A stretch of DNA of 64,000 nt, taken from positions 43,244,048 to 43,308,047 of the forward strand of contig CM051034.1 of the NCBI GenBank assembly GCA_027627225.1, given 5' to 3'. This document shows, piece after piece, positions 35,201 through 50,200 of this stretch. The notes under the pieces were generated by a model, which had not been told where the DNA came from, ran no database searches, and saw only the letters and a list, made by a program, of their open reading frames with translations. The stretch is from Congeria kusceri. Its lineage: Eukaryota > Mollusca > Bivalvia > Myida > Dreissenidae. Made by a program: the position numbers and the translations under genes. Numbering within the stretch: the stretch's first letter is position 1; each line of letters begins with the position of its first letter.

Positions 35201-38200
35201 GATATGATGGCTTGTGAGGTGACAGAATGCCCTCACAGAATTGATGTTGTAAAATACTTTCTCAATATTACTAGTACTAAATTGTTTTATTTACTGGGTT
35301 GTAATTATTCTTTTAGCTCCTTTTCCCCATTTGAATGTTAGAGTTTTGGATACCAATTTCTGAAATTGCACCCATGATTTACTTTTGAGTCACTACACCA
35401 TTTATGAATAATGTTTGCAGTTGTACAGAGTTCTGTAAAATTTGTTAATAAAATGTAATCAAACCTTCCACTGTATTGATGTGTACAACTATGAAACCAA
35501 ATGAATAAGTTGAAAGCCTAGTAGTCAGTGTGAAACATTCAGGGTTTGGAGAAATTAATTCCCACTTTTATTGTACAGTTTTAGACATTAAAAAAATGTT
35601 TCTGGGAAATTGTGTGCATTTTAAAAGCCACATTGGGAGGGGGGATGGGGGATGGGGGAGTGATTTAATATTCCCAAAAATATGTCTATAAGTATTCCAT
35701 TTTGTAATAACCTGTGCTGACCAGCTCTGAGGGGCAAGAGGGTGATGCCCAAAAGGAGCAGGGTGCTGCCGAGTTCTATTTCGCTCTAGATCTATCCCTA
35801 TGGTTTCAACTACATCCGTATATTTCAGGGTGATATTCAAGTGGATGACCACCAAGAACCTGCAGACCATCCAGTTTGAGAAGTACCCGCCGGGTTCTGC
35901 CGAGGAGCTCTTCAAGTTCCTACAGAAAAAGGAGACCACTTACGCCAAGGTGTTCGCAGTCATTTGCGGGTGAGATGCATGTAATCTTGCTGTTCCTATG
36001 TGTTCCTATGGCTAATTTAGTACTATTGAATATTTTCTTTGAGTAAATTTGTGGGATTACCTTGTGTTCATTCTCGGTATCTTATTCTGTATGAATCATT
36101 TGATAAAATATGTAATAAGTAGTAAATGTATTCAGAAATTAATGAAGTTATCTGAGAGTGTTACATTTTTTATGGGTTATATTGTACTAAAATTGCTTGC
36201 AAACAGCTGAGTTGATAACATTGTAATATGATCTGCAAAATACAAAATAGTGTATTCTACAGGATATATAATTCTGTATTAGTATGTCTCCATAAATCTT
36301 TCTGTTAATTTGCCGGGCCAGCTAGCTCAGTTGGTAGAGCGCTGGACTGTCAATCCGGGGATCATGAGTTCGAACCCCAGCCCGGCCATATAACTTGTGT
36401 GGGGATTGGTCATGAAATTATTTCTATGGCCATTCTCCTCTGATTCAAGTAGGGCAGTTGTCAGTTACTGGCATAAGTATGTGCACTTAGTACTGGTAAA
36501 CGGCTTAGATCGGCTAAGCTTGCCCAGGAAAAGTGTGAGTAGGTTAAATGACCGCAGTGATATGACTGAAATACTGTTAAAAACAGCAAAAAATCCAAAC
36601 AAACAAACAAAACCTTCTGTCATCTTGCACAGCTATACCATATTTGACACAGGTATACAATGAGTGGTAACACAAAACACAAGGTATTCTAGAATACATA
36701 TATTTTATGGCATTCTTAGTAAATTATTATATCAACAAACAAAGCTATTTCCATATTTGACCCAGGTATGCCAGCCTGTATTGTGTGGTGTTGACAGGAT
36801 ATGCTAAGGGGAAGGACTTTCGGCCCGGGGACTCGTTCCAGGGGGAGTCCAACCACAGTTGGAATGCCGTGTACATTGACGATAACTGGCACCTTGTGGA
36901 CACCAAGTGGGCTGCCATGATGCGCTGTAACAACAACAGCACCGTAAGTGGAAATGTCACATTCGTGCAAAATATCATATCTTGTATTGAGTGCATGACA
37001 TGACCACATTGGGTTTGCCATTTAAAATCTCATTTGTGTCAATATGCCTCATAGTGGTAAAAACTGTGATTACCTCAAATTCTTGACAACTATAATTATA
37101 ATTGAAATATGGTCGTCTTATTTGTAAAGCTCCCTGTTTAAGAGTTTCTGTCAGAAATATAACAATGTCATATATGCAATTGTGTGGAAAAGTATATCTG
37201 TATAATATAGTCATATTTGAAGGTGAAAGCTTTTACAATTACCACAAATATTTGAACTATATCACATCTTAAATATAGGCTGCTGTAGATTTTAATTCTT
37301 TCAAAAATGAAGATATTCCCTTCAATCCCTGCATAACAAACTGCATAATATACTACTTCCCACAGGTGAGTGTGGAGGATGATTTCTACTTCCTAACTGA
37401 CCCCGAGCAGTTCATCTACAGTCACTGGCCCCACCAGACTGAGTGGCAGTTCCTGCCGAGGAAGTACTCTCTCAGCGAGTTTGAAGAGCTCCCGTTCGTG
37501 AAACCATTCTATTTCAAAACTGGTGTCCAGCTGGGCTGGACAGAGAAGCCGATCATTCGTTCTGCCCATGGAGTGGTTACATGGACTCTTAAGAACGCAA
37601 AGCCGCTGAAATTTGGATACAAGGTGACGCTCGATAATACGAATAACAACAACAGTCCGAGGAATAAATGCCCTGATTTGAAAGCCTGCATGTACCAAGA
37701 AAGCAAAGTTGATGAGACAAAGTTTGTGTTCCGAGCCCCAAAGATTGGTTTGTATACCGTGAAAATCTATGCTAAAAATTTGGAACTGTCTGATGCTAAC
37801 AAGAATCTGACGGAGATAGTTGAATACCTGGTGGATGTTCGGGAACCGGCCCCGGATGCGGCACCACTACCTCCCTGCAGTCACACTGTCTGGGGCCCAG
37901 GCGACAAGTCCAGAAAGGTCAGTATGGCCTCTTTAGATGGGACATGTATTCATATGCTCACTATTGATAGATATTTATTCAGGGTAAAACACACTTTACA
38001 ACACATATAAGGCATAACAAAAAAATAATGTTTGTTTCAGGTTACATGCCCCCCAAAAAATTAGGGTTTGTAGGTAGGGATTTATTATTTTTTAAACTTT
38101 TTTTAAATTTGGTAAATGGTCAACTTTAAGATTCTAAAACTAAATGAATATTCAAAACATATAGGAAATATCCTAAAACATTGTAATGAAGTGGATGCTA

Positions 38201-41200
38201 TCAAAACAAAACACTTTTTTATCCAAAAAAACATTTAATAATTGGAAAAAGGTAAATAAAGTAAAAAAATATCTGACAAACTCAATAAAATGTTCTAGGG
38301 TCGGGGCATTTTTTTAGGGTTGGTCGGGTAACCTGAAACAAACATATTTTTTATTTACGCTTAATGGATTCGTATTTAACATATGAAGAACAATTAGCAT
38401 GTAGTTCTTAAAACTATCATTAGCAAATAAAGGGCAACCTTTTATCACTTGAAATGAAAGTACATTTAGTTAAATATTAAACTGTTAATTAGGTGGTAAA
38501 TTGTCAACGAATTCTCCGTTCATTTAAAGAAAAATTCAATATTTTGTGAAAAACATCAGTGTACTCTGAGTCAACTTACGGCTCACTTGTGCACCCAAAC
38601 TCTATATGTGGCGCGTCGCGAGAAAGCCGGTCTTAATGCATGTGCGTAAAGTTTCGTCCCAGATTAGCCTGTGCAGTCCACACAGGCTAATCCAGGACGG
38701 CACTTTCCGCTTTTATGGTATTTTCTGTTTCAAGGAAGTCTCTTCTAAACATAAATCCTCTGTCTGCGGAAAGTGCCGTCCTGGATAAGCCTGTGTGGAC
38801 TGCATGGGCTAATCCGGGACGACACTATATGCACATGCATTAAGACCGGTTTTCCCACGACGCCCCTCATATATAGTAAAATATGTTGTTTGCCTAAATC
38901 GACAACATAGTGTATTTATTCCCATTTTCTGTATTGTACAGTATTTAGGGACAAACGAGACATAACTTGTTTATTATAGTTACTAGTGAACAATAACAAA
39001 GAATCTTCCTATCTCTTTCCAATGTTTCTTTTATTTACCTTACTTGATGGAAAACTAAAGGAACAATGAATTAAGGGATGACTCATTGGAGTCATCCACA
39101 ATAAACCACAATAAACCACAAAGCACCTCGTCCCTATAGAACATTTTTTCATGAAAAAAAAACAAAAAAACAGCATTTTTTTTCTATATGTTAACAGCTT
39201 GGTTTTAAAGCAGATACAAAATCAGGTGTTGTGGCATCCAACATTTTTTCATAAAAAAAAAACAAACAGCATTTTTTTGCTATATGTTCACAGCTTGGTT
39301 TGAAAGCAGATACAAAATCAGGTGTAGTTGCATCCAACATTTTTTCATAAAAAAAAAACAAACAGCATTTTTTATCTATATGTTCACAGCTTGGTTTGAA
39401 AGCAGATACAAAATCAGGTGTCGTGGCATCCCTCGAGCCACATGTGGAGCTGAAGTTTCAGAAGACGAGGTCTATGCGTGTTTTGTGTAAACTGCGACGT
39501 CACGATGTGGACGATGTCATCCTGCAGAGGTGCATCCATGTCAGCAACCTGGATAAGGTAACATTACATAAATGAGGCGTGTCGCGGGAAAACCGGGCTA
39601 AATGTATGTGTGTAAAGTGTCATCCCGGATCAGCCTGTGCAGTCTGCACAGGCTAATCCAGGATGGCACTTTCCGCCGCCATTGAATTTATGTTTAGAAA
39701 GGACTTCATTTGAAACAGAAAATACCATAAAAGCAGAAAGTGTCGTCCCGGATCAGTCTGTGCAGTCCTCTTAACGCATTTGCAATAAGCCCTGTTTTCC
39801 CAATACATGTTTCAAATGTTGCATTCTTTGAGGGTGACAGCGCATTTTGTCAGCCGGAAGAAATACTGTTGCCCAAGCCCCAAGAGTTGACAAAATGCAC
39901 TCAAATAATGCAATATTTATTTAATTGTACCAAAACAAAGTGCTTTGTAACACAGAGTAATTTACTCACTGTTTCATAAGCACCTATTAATGGGATCAAT
40001 CAGTCTATCGCCACGACGTCATAGCAGAAAAACAGAAGGGTGAGCTATGACAATTATATAATAACTAAGGATGGCAATGAATAGCAAAATTGATATTTAA
40101 ATATTTGATCCTTTATTTATTTGAATTTTTCATCATCAGAAGCATATCTGTATGAAACAAATTTCATCATAATTGAAATCTTAAAATACTTTATTGTATG
40201 GTACATAGCCTACAGCAACAAAGAAAGAGAAACTCAGATACACAACTTCACATCAATAATTGAGGGGCGTCGTGGGAAAACCGGTCTTAATGCATGTCCG
40301 CACAGGCTAATCCAGGACGGCACTTTCCGCCGACAGAGGATTTATGTTTAGAAGAGACTTCCTTGAAACAGAAAATACCATAAAAGTGGAAAGTGCCGTC
40401 CAGGATTAGTCTGTGCAGACTGCACAGGCTAATCCGGGACGACACTACGCACATGCATTAAGACCGGTTTTCTCACGACGTGCCACAATTAGAATTCTTC
40501 TGATTAATTCTGATTGCCATTTCCTTTGAGAATAATCAACTCATTGCTGATGCACGTCTTTATATCTTCCGTCAACTCTGCTATTTGTTGCAACGTCGTA
40601 CAAACCAAACCAAACGCCATTGAGTATAATTTCTCGCAACTATGTTATTTTAGTGTTTGTCATTCGTATATCAGACTCCGTTCTTGTAATTAATCTGATA
40701 TCAATAAACTGAACGAGTTGTGTCTCTTTTATTAGTTGATAAAAATATTTACACCTTGTATACCAGTAATCTAGAACCATAGGTGTTTACTTAGGTATGA
40801 AGAGATAAATAAAATATACTTAAAGTTAGTTTGCACTATGATATGTGATAAGACATCAGTTTATAGAAGTAGAAGGTAAGTTTAAAATGTTTCCAGACTT
40901 TGTAATTTAAACTGTAAAATGTTAACATCCATACACATTTATATCTTGAGAAGAAAAGCATAACGTGGCATGCACTGGGATGCTTGATGCCACGTGAACA
41001 CAAGTTATTTCATGGCGATATATTGTGAAGTACGTCAATATATTGCAAGTTAATATGTCCTAACTTGTTCACCCAAACTCTGTAAATTGCAAAATATTAT
41101 TGTTTCGCATGAGACATACTGTTGATAACTCAAAATAATTAGATCAAAAGTACCGTAAGTGAATGTATTTAATCCTAGATCACGATAGCCCTAACGCTGC

Positions 41201-44200
41201 CAGAGCCTGGAGAATACGGTGTGGATATTCTGGTCAGCCAGCCCAACAACAAGCGGGTGTATGCACACGCATGCCAGTATCTCGTCATTTACCTCGCAGA
41301 CGACGAGAAGACTATGTTCGTGGGCGAGATTTCGCAAGGCCATACTGCAGACGAGGTTGACAGTGCAATATTTGAAAACGACGAAAAAGAGGTAAACATG
41401 TGAATAATTTTATGTTATGTTGTATTGAAAAAGAAGTTATGTTTATAGAATGTAATGACAACAAGATTATTTAGGACAAGAAACATTTACCAGTACTTGT
41501 CTAGTCTGTTTTGCAAACAGTATCTCATATAAATTTGTGATTGCTTGATAGATTTTCATACCCTTGACTATTGTGTCTTAATAGTTACCCAGTACATTCT
41601 GACACTCTTTCATATTTCTTGTTTGTATATTTGTGTCACATCAGATTCTCTCAATTGATTCAAAGCTTAATTTTCCAACTGTCAATAATTTCAGAAACAT
41701 GTGGCATGGAATATTCCAGCCATCGAAACCCTAGAAATCCAGGAGCATAAAGGCCCGCCCAAGGTGGCGGTGGATTTCGAACTGCTGCCACTGGTGAGCG
41801 AGGCTCCAAAGCCGTCACCGACCAACCTGGGTTGCATCGTCTCGTTCTACGACTTCACAGAACGACTGGTCATAGAATCGCTGGACACACATGCTGAAGA
41901 GGTGATGAAAAATGTATTTTGCTTGTTTTGCTAGTATGCAAAGAGTTAAAATAAAACTACACATGTTCATTGGCATTTTGATTTTCTTTCTGATTTACAC
42001 ATGATGTTTATGTTTGTACTTTTTTTTTTTATTTGTTCAAAGTTGATTTAGGAGCATGAATGCTTTGTCATTCTAAAGTAGAATGTATGTTTTTCAAGAT
42101 ATTGCAACATGATTTTTCCTATAAAGCGTTGAGGTTTGAAGTGGTCTGTGCTATTTGTTATATAATACCACACTTTTTAGTACAGAAGATTTATGAAAAA
42201 ATGATAATACATGTATATCACAAGCATAATACAATGCTTATACCACTAAACATTTCTTTATTTCGTGCTGAAATATACAACATTTTTTATAAGACAAATG
42301 AGATTCTGTCAGCATGCAAAACATTTTGCGTTGTGAAATAGCAACATTGAATTACAGGAATCTTTCTCTTGAATTTTCTTTTAGTTTTAGTAAATGTCAT
42401 CAATTTTAAAGAATATTAAGTGCATGTCCTTGTTTTTAACCCCATTTATTCAACTTGTTTATTTCAAACAGCGCGTGACAATGGCTTTATTAAAAAAAAT
42501 TAGACTGCGTCACGATATTTTCGGTAAACAACCTCTATACTTTATGTAGTCAAATCTTTATTACGAAATTTATGTTGATGAAACGAAATTTATGTATTTG
42601 TATAATCGCAAAGAACTACATAAATCTTGAAACATAAATTACAATCGTAGAAAAATTGTAAATATTGATGAAACACCTCCCAGAATTGAGGTTACACACA
42701 ACTAGAGCTGAGCAGGCACCCACACGAAAAAGTGCCTGCTGGCTCCAGGCACTATACTATTTAGTTGGCCCGCTAAAATGACATTTTGAAATTAACCTAA
42801 ATAATGGACTGTTGACTTTTATATACGCGAAGAAGAAACATTTTTATGTAAGGTATATTATTTAACAATAAATTATCTGGACAGACATACTGTCTTCCGT
42901 GGTCTTGTTTTGCAAGCCAATATACAAAGACTATGTAAGCATTACAAGTATCCAAAATAGCCAATGACTATTAGACATATGGAATTTTGTTTAGAAATGA
43001 GTTATATTTCCACATTTTCAGAGAAATATTTCAAAGTATTTCTTAGTACCAACATAGAAAGAGAAACTAAACAATACACATGTGCATTGGTTGTTCAACT
43101 GGATTGAACCATCATTCTTAGTTCTGACAATGATTTCAGCTTTCTAGTTAGGATCTGCAGTTAATTATGTTTCCAATGCTTAGTGCATTTGGTATCTGTT
43201 ACATCTTACTTTAGCATTGTTAATCTATGCTAAAGTCTCAAATTGTGCGAAACTTTATGAACATTTAATGGGACATAAACGCTTGAACACTTGTTATAGT
43301 TTACATTCATTGTCAAACTTCTTTACACATATTAGTTTTATTAGATCAATTGATAAAAAAGTTATATTAGAAGCAGTTGCTAGATTATATCATTTTGTAC
43401 GTTCTTAGGGTAAGTTTACAAATTCTGTGTTTCAGGTGGCCGAGAGTAACCATGACAGTTTACCAATCCTGTGTTTCAGGTGACCCAGAGTAACCATGAC
43501 AGTTCACCAATCCTGTGTTTCAGGTTGCCCAGAGTAACCATGACAGTTTACCAATCCTGTGTTTCAGGTTGCCCAGAGTAACCATGACAGTTTACCAATC
43601 CTGTGTTTCAGGTTTCCCAGAGTAACCATGACAGTTTACCAATCCTGTGTTTCAGGTTGCCCAGAGTAACCATGACAGTTTACAAATTCTGTGTTTCAGG
43701 TGGCCCAGAGTAACCATGACAGTTTACCAATCCTGTGTTTCAGGTTGCCCAGAGTAACCATGACAGTTTACCAATCCTGTGTTTCAGGTGGCCCAGAGTA
43801 ACCATGACAGTTTACCAATCCTGTGTTTCAGGTGGCCCAGAGTAACCATGACAGTTTACCAATCCTGTGTTTCAGGTTGCCCAGAGTAACCATGACAGTT
43901 GACCAATTCTGTGTTTCAGGTTGCCCAGAGTAACCATGACAGTTGACCAATTCTGTGTTTCAGGTGGCCCAGAGTAACCATGACAGTTGACCAATTCTGT
44001 GTTTCAGGTTGCCCAGAGTAACCATGACAGTTCACCAATCCTGTGTTTCAGGTTGCCCAGAGTAACCATGACAGTTTACCAATTCTGTGTTTCAGGTTGC
44101 CCAGAGTAACCATGACCGTTTACCAATTCTGTGTTTCAGGTTGCCCAGAGTAACCATGACAGTTTACCAATCCTGTGTTTCAGGTGGCCCAGAGTAACCA

Positions 44201-47200
44201 TGACAGTTGACCAATTCTGTGTTTCAGGTTGCCCAGAGTAACCATGACAGTTGACCAATTCTGTGTTTCAGGTTGCCCAGAGTAACCATGACAGTTTACC
44301 AATTCTGTGTTTCAGGTTGCCCAGAGTAACCATGACAGTTTACCAATTCTGTGTTTCAGGTTGCCCAGAGTAACCATGACAGTTTATCAATTCTGTGTTT
44401 CAGGTTGCCCAGAGTAACCATGACAGTTTACCAATTCTGTGTTTCAGGTTGCCCAGAGTAACCATGACAGTTTACCAATTCTGTGTTTCAGGTGGCCCAG
44501 AGTAACCATGACAGTTTACCAATTCTGTGTTTCAGGTTGCCCAGAGTAACCATGACAGTTTACCAATGCTGTGTTTCAGGTTGCCCAGAGTAACCATGAC
44601 AGTTTACCAATCCTGTGTTTCAGGTGGCCCAGAGTAACCATGACAGTTTACCAATTCTGTGTTTCAGGTTGCCCAGAGTAACCATGACAGTTTACCAATT
44701 CTGTGTTTCAGGTTGCCCAGAGTAACCATGACAGTTTACCAATCCTGTGTTTCAGGTTGCCCAGAGTAACCATGACAGTTTACCAATTCTGTGTTTCAGG
44801 TTGCCCAGAGTAACCATGACAGTTTACCAATTCTGTGTTTCAGGTTGCCCAGAGTAACCATGACAGTTTACCAATCCTGTGTTTCAGGTGGCCCAGAGTA
44901 ACCATGACAGTTGACCAATTCTGTGTTTCAGGTTGCCCAGAGTAACCATGACAGTTGACCAATTCTGTGTTTCAGGTTGCCCAGAGTAACCATGACAGTT
45001 GACCAATTCTGTGTTTCAGGTTGCCCAGAGTAACCATGACAGTTTACCAATTCTGTGTTTCAGGTGGCCCAGAGTAACCATGACAGTTTACCAATTCTGT
45101 GTTTCAGGTGGCCCAGAGTAACCATGACAGTTTACCAATTCTGTGTTTCAGGTTGCCCAGAGTAACCATGACAGTTTACCAATGCTGTGTTTCAGGTTGC
45201 CCAGAGTAACCATGACAGTTTACCAATCCTGTGTTTCAGGTGGCCCAGAGTAACCGTGACAGTTTACCAATTCTGTGTTTCAGGTGGCCCAGAGTAACCA
45301 TGACAGTTTACCAATTCTGTGTTTCAGGTGGCCCAGAGTAACCATGACAGTTGACCAATTCTGTGTTTCAGGTTGCCCAGAGTAACCATGACAGTTTACC
45401 AATCCTGTGTTTCAGGTGGCCCAGAGTAACCATGACAGTTTACCGATTCTGTGTTTCAGGTTGCCCAGAGTAACCATGACAGTTTACCAATCATGTGTTT
45501 CAGGTTGCCCAGAGTAACCATGACAGTTGACCAATTCTGTGTTTCAGGTTGCCCAGAGTAACCATGACAGTTGACCAATTCTGTGTTTCAGGTTGCCCAG
45601 AGTAACCATGACAGTTGACCAATTCTGTGTTTCAGGTTGCCCAGAGTAACCATGACAGTTGACCAATCCTGTGTTTCAGGTTGCCCAGAGTAACCATGAC
45701 AGTTTACCAATTCTGTGTTTCAGGTTGCCCAGAGTAACCATGACAGTTTACCAATTCTGTGTTTCAGGTTGCCCAGAGTAACCATGACAGTTTACCAATC
45801 CTGTGTTTCAGGTTGCCCAGAGTAACCATGACAGTTGACCAATTCTGTGTTTCAGGTTGCCCAGAGTAACCATGACAGTTTACCAATCCTGTGTTTCAGG
45901 TGGCCCAGAGTAACCATGACAGTTTACCAATTCTGTGTTTCAGGTGGCCCAGAGTAACCATGACAGTTTACCAATCCTGTGTTTCAGGTGACCCAGAGTA
46001 ACCATGACAGTTCACCAATCCTGTGTTTCAGGTTGCCCAGAGTAACCATGACAGTTTACCAATCCTGTGTTTCAGGTTGCCCAGAGTAACCATGACAGTT
46101 TACCAATCCTGTGTTTCAGGTTTCCCAGAGTAACCATGACAGTTTACCAATCCTGTGTTTCAGGTTGCCCAGAGTAACCATGACAGTTTACAAATTCTGT
46201 GTTTCAGGTGGCCCAGAGTAACCATGACAGTTTACCAATCCTGTGTTTCAGGTTGCCCAGAGTAACCATGACAGTTTACCAATCCTGTGTTTCAGGTGGC
46301 CCAGAGTAACCATGACAGTTTACCAATCCTGTGTTTCAGGTGGCCCAGAGTAACCATGACAGTTTACCAATCCTGTGTTTCAGGTGACCCAGAGTAACCA
46401 TGACAGTTTACCAATCCTGTGTTTCAGGTGGCCCAGAGTAACCATGACAGTTTACCAATCCTGTGTTTCAGGTGGCCCAGAGTAACCATGACAGTTTACC
46501 AATTCTGTGTTTCAGGTGGCCCAGAGTAACCATGACAGTTTACCAATCCTGTGTTTCAGGTGGCCCAGAGTAACCATGACAGTTTACCAATCCTGTGTTT
46601 CAGGTGGCCCAGAGTAACCATGACAGTTTACCAATCCTGTGTTTCAGGTTGCCCAGAGTAACCATGACAGTTTACCAATCCTGTGTTTCAGGTGGCCCAG
46701 AGTAACCATGACAGTTTACCAATCCTGTGTTTCAGGTGGCCCAGAGTAACCATGACAGTTTACCAATCCTGTGTTTCAGGTGGCCCAGAGTAACCATGAC
46801 AGTTTACCAATCCTGTGTTTCAGGTGGCCCAGAGTAACCATGACAGTTTACCAATCCTGTGTTTCAGGTTGCCCAGAGTAACCACAACAGTTTAACAATC
46901 CTGTGTTTCAGGTTGCCCAGAGTAACCATGACAGTTTACCAATCCTGTGTTTCAGGTTGCCCAGAGTAACCATGACAGTTTACCAATTCTGTGTTTCAGG
47001 TGGCCCAGAGTAACCATGGCAGTTTACCAATCCTGTGTTTCAGGTGGCCCAGAGTAACCATGACAGTTTACCAATCCTGTGTTTTAGGTGGCCCAGAGTA
47101 ACCATGACAGTTTACCAATCCTGTGTTTCAGGTTGCCCAGAGTAACCATGACAGTTTACCAATCCTGTGTTTCAGGTGGCCCAGAGTAACCATGACAGTT

Positions 47201-50200
47201 TACCAATCCTGTGTTTCAGGTGGCCCAGAGTAACCATGACAGTTTACCAATCCTGTGTTTCAGGTGGCCCAGAGTAACCATGACAGTTTACCAATTCTGT
47301 GTTTCAGGTGGCCCAGAGTAACCATGACAGTTTACCAATCCTGTGTTTCAGGTTGCCCAGAGTAACCATGACAGTTTACCAATCCTGTGTTTCAGGTTGC
47401 CCAGAGTAACCATGACAGTTTACCAATCCTGTGTTTCAGGTGGCCCAGAGTAACCATGACAGTTTACCAATCCTGTGTTTCAGGTTGCCCAGAGTAACCA
47501 TGACAGTTTACCAATCCTGTGTTTCAGGTTGCCCAGAGTAACCATGACAGTTTCCGTGACCTGTTGTGGGACTTGATCTTCTCCCGACATGTCACCAATG
47601 AACTTGCTAAGGCCAGGTATGCTGTCAATCATTGCACTGTTTGGATGCATGTCCTGCAGAAAGTTATGTAATTTTAAAATGATGGAAGCAATTGCACTTT
47701 AGCAATCCCCGGTAACACTATATGTCTTCAGCATAACTATGCACAAAGTGCGCACATATATAGCGAGCCACGTTATACTCAGTATTAACTAGGGACAAAG
47801 TGCGCACATATATAGCGAGCCACGTTATACTCAGTATTAACTAGGGACAAAGTGTGCACATATATAGCGAGCCACGTTATACTCAGTATTAACTCAGATG
47901 TGCATATTTTTGCAAATAACCAGTGTTCGACGAAAAATGGCTGCCAGTGTGAGAACGGTTGTTGACGTAGTAATGTGCACCAATTTAACGAGTAAAACCT
48001 GATTTGCAATTCAAATAAAGTGAATAATCATCCTTAAGTCATAAATTACAATAATTCATTAACAGTGAACATGTTACAGTTATAAAGAAAAATTGAATTC
48101 GACCTTTGCATCCATCATGTGAAAGTTTACATGTCCAAGTGAAAGCAGCAGTCTTCTTGCAGTGAACCATGCAGCAATTTAACATTTACTTATCAGAATT
48201 ACTGAGTTTGGAGGGGTGCCATCACACCTCTTCTTTAATTAACACTCAAATGCTGAGTTGATCTATTTTTGATCCTGTTTGAATTTTTGCAAGGAATATA
48301 ATTATTTCAAATTAATAAAAATGGCAGCCGACTAGAAAAAAAGTCATGCATAGCAACGACAATGCATGCGCAAAACCTTGTTAAATATCATTTATGGCTA
48401 AAGTGGAAATACCCAAATTATGTTATATTTTGTAATTACCTAAAAGTTTTGGTTCATCTATTGCCATAGTTTTGTTGTCTAATTTTTAATCAAATATACT
48501 TGCCACAGTAGAAATGAATTTTTTTTATTAATTAACAATCAAACACTTGTTAATGGTACTTGAAAAACTCATTTCATTTCATCTCATTGTAATATTAAGT
48601 ATTATTATTGAACAAGAGCAATACAGTCATGTTCTAAAGAATCACGTTAACATGAACAAAATACAGTCATTTTCTAAAGAATCACATATAATAAATAAAA
48701 TACGGTCATTTTCTAAAGCTTCACATATAATAAATAAGCCGTGAACATCAATATACATGTATCTACCATTTGCAGACTGATATTTCGGTGGCTGACGATC
48801 AAGAAGATGGAAGACATCAACTTCAAGGCGGTGGAGAAGGAGAGTCCAGAGGAGATTCTCGTCTGGTTGAAGACGGGGCGCTCATCACACGCCCACGTGT
48901 TCTACACCATGTGCTGGTGAGATTTCAAGTGTTTAAGAGGGACTGTACGATTTTGTATTAAAATAGAGTGATCATCATAATGTAAATTATTATAAGGCAT
49001 TATATTTTTTAATAGAATAATAATAAATGTTGAGAAAAACTTATGTTCTCAAATTTTTATTAGGAGAGAAATTTAAAACATTTTTTTTACCATGCAGTAA
49101 AAAATTATTTTTACCACGCAGTAACAAATTATAGCATGTGTATATACAGTGTCTCATTGACTCAGGGCAATTGTTGGCACATGCACAGTTCTAATATTTC
49201 CTAATTCAAAACCAAATGTAGCCATTGCTTTATGATAAATCGGTATGTATGAACATAAAATGTATTTTATTTTTTTATAATATATTAGTTTTTGTCAAGG
49301 TTGACTTTTTCATGAAATATAAAACTGTATTTTATTAATGGGTAACAAAATAGACTCAAAATACAGGTAAAAAAATCAGACAGTCTCTCTTTAATAGATG
49401 GTTCCACAAATGTCAAACATACGGAAATGAATCTAGTATATTTTATCCAATCACTGTTCTCGAACGCCACATGTTTAAATGTAAACCTATTTTACACAAA
49501 AGAGCACATGGTTAAGGTGTAATGTGTTTGTGAAGGAAATTTAACAAATAATGTTTGATTTATCGTTGTTTATTGGCCAATAAACAATGATTTGGAGTTC
49601 TGATGCGTAGGAATCAAACCAATAGGATGTTAGCCCAAGTTGTTTAATAGCCACGCATAAGAACACAGAGTTGTTTATGGGCCGATAAACAATGATAATG
49701 CGAAAACTATTTTGATTCTAACATGATTTGACAAATATTTTTAGCTCGACTATTTGAAGAATAGGTGAACTTTCCTACTACCCCCGGCGTCTGCATCCGC
49801 ATCTGAATTTGGTTAAAGTTTTTATTCAAAAGTATTGTAACTTGAAAACTAAACAAGTTATTCACTTGAAACTTGAAATATACCTTTGTCATCAACTCCA
49901 GTATCAAGGGCAACATTCCCCTTAACTCTGTTTTGTATTGTGACAGAGGTATGCCCCTTTTTCACATAGATTTTCTGGTTAAAGTTTATATTCAAAGTTT
50001 TGTAACTTCAAAACTACTTTAGTTATTCACTTGAAACTTGGAATATACCTTTGTCATCATCTCCAGTGTCAGGGGCAACATTCCCTATAACTCTGTTTTG
50101 TATTTTGACAGAGTTATGCCCCTTTTTCACATATATTTTCTGGTTAAAGTTTATATTCAACAGTTTTGTCACTTCAGAAGTACATAAGTTATTCACTTGA

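Noticed and set aside
35568..35939. Minus-strand 123-codon frame
   Set aside because: It runs antisense through exon 3 and the G-rich run; the sense strand has homology and splice sites.
36316..36388. A functional tRNA-Asp (GTC) gene
   Set aside because: The acceptor and T stems contain mismatches, and the sequence is followed by a SINE body with an A-rich tail, so it is a tRNA-derived SINE head.
37918..38010. Extension of exon 5 to the stop at 38008
   Set aside because: The donor AAG|gtcagt at 37917 and homology to the last exon (W-G-P-G followed by the next repeat) place the border earlier; the extension is retained-intron reading. A truncated isoform cannot be excluded.
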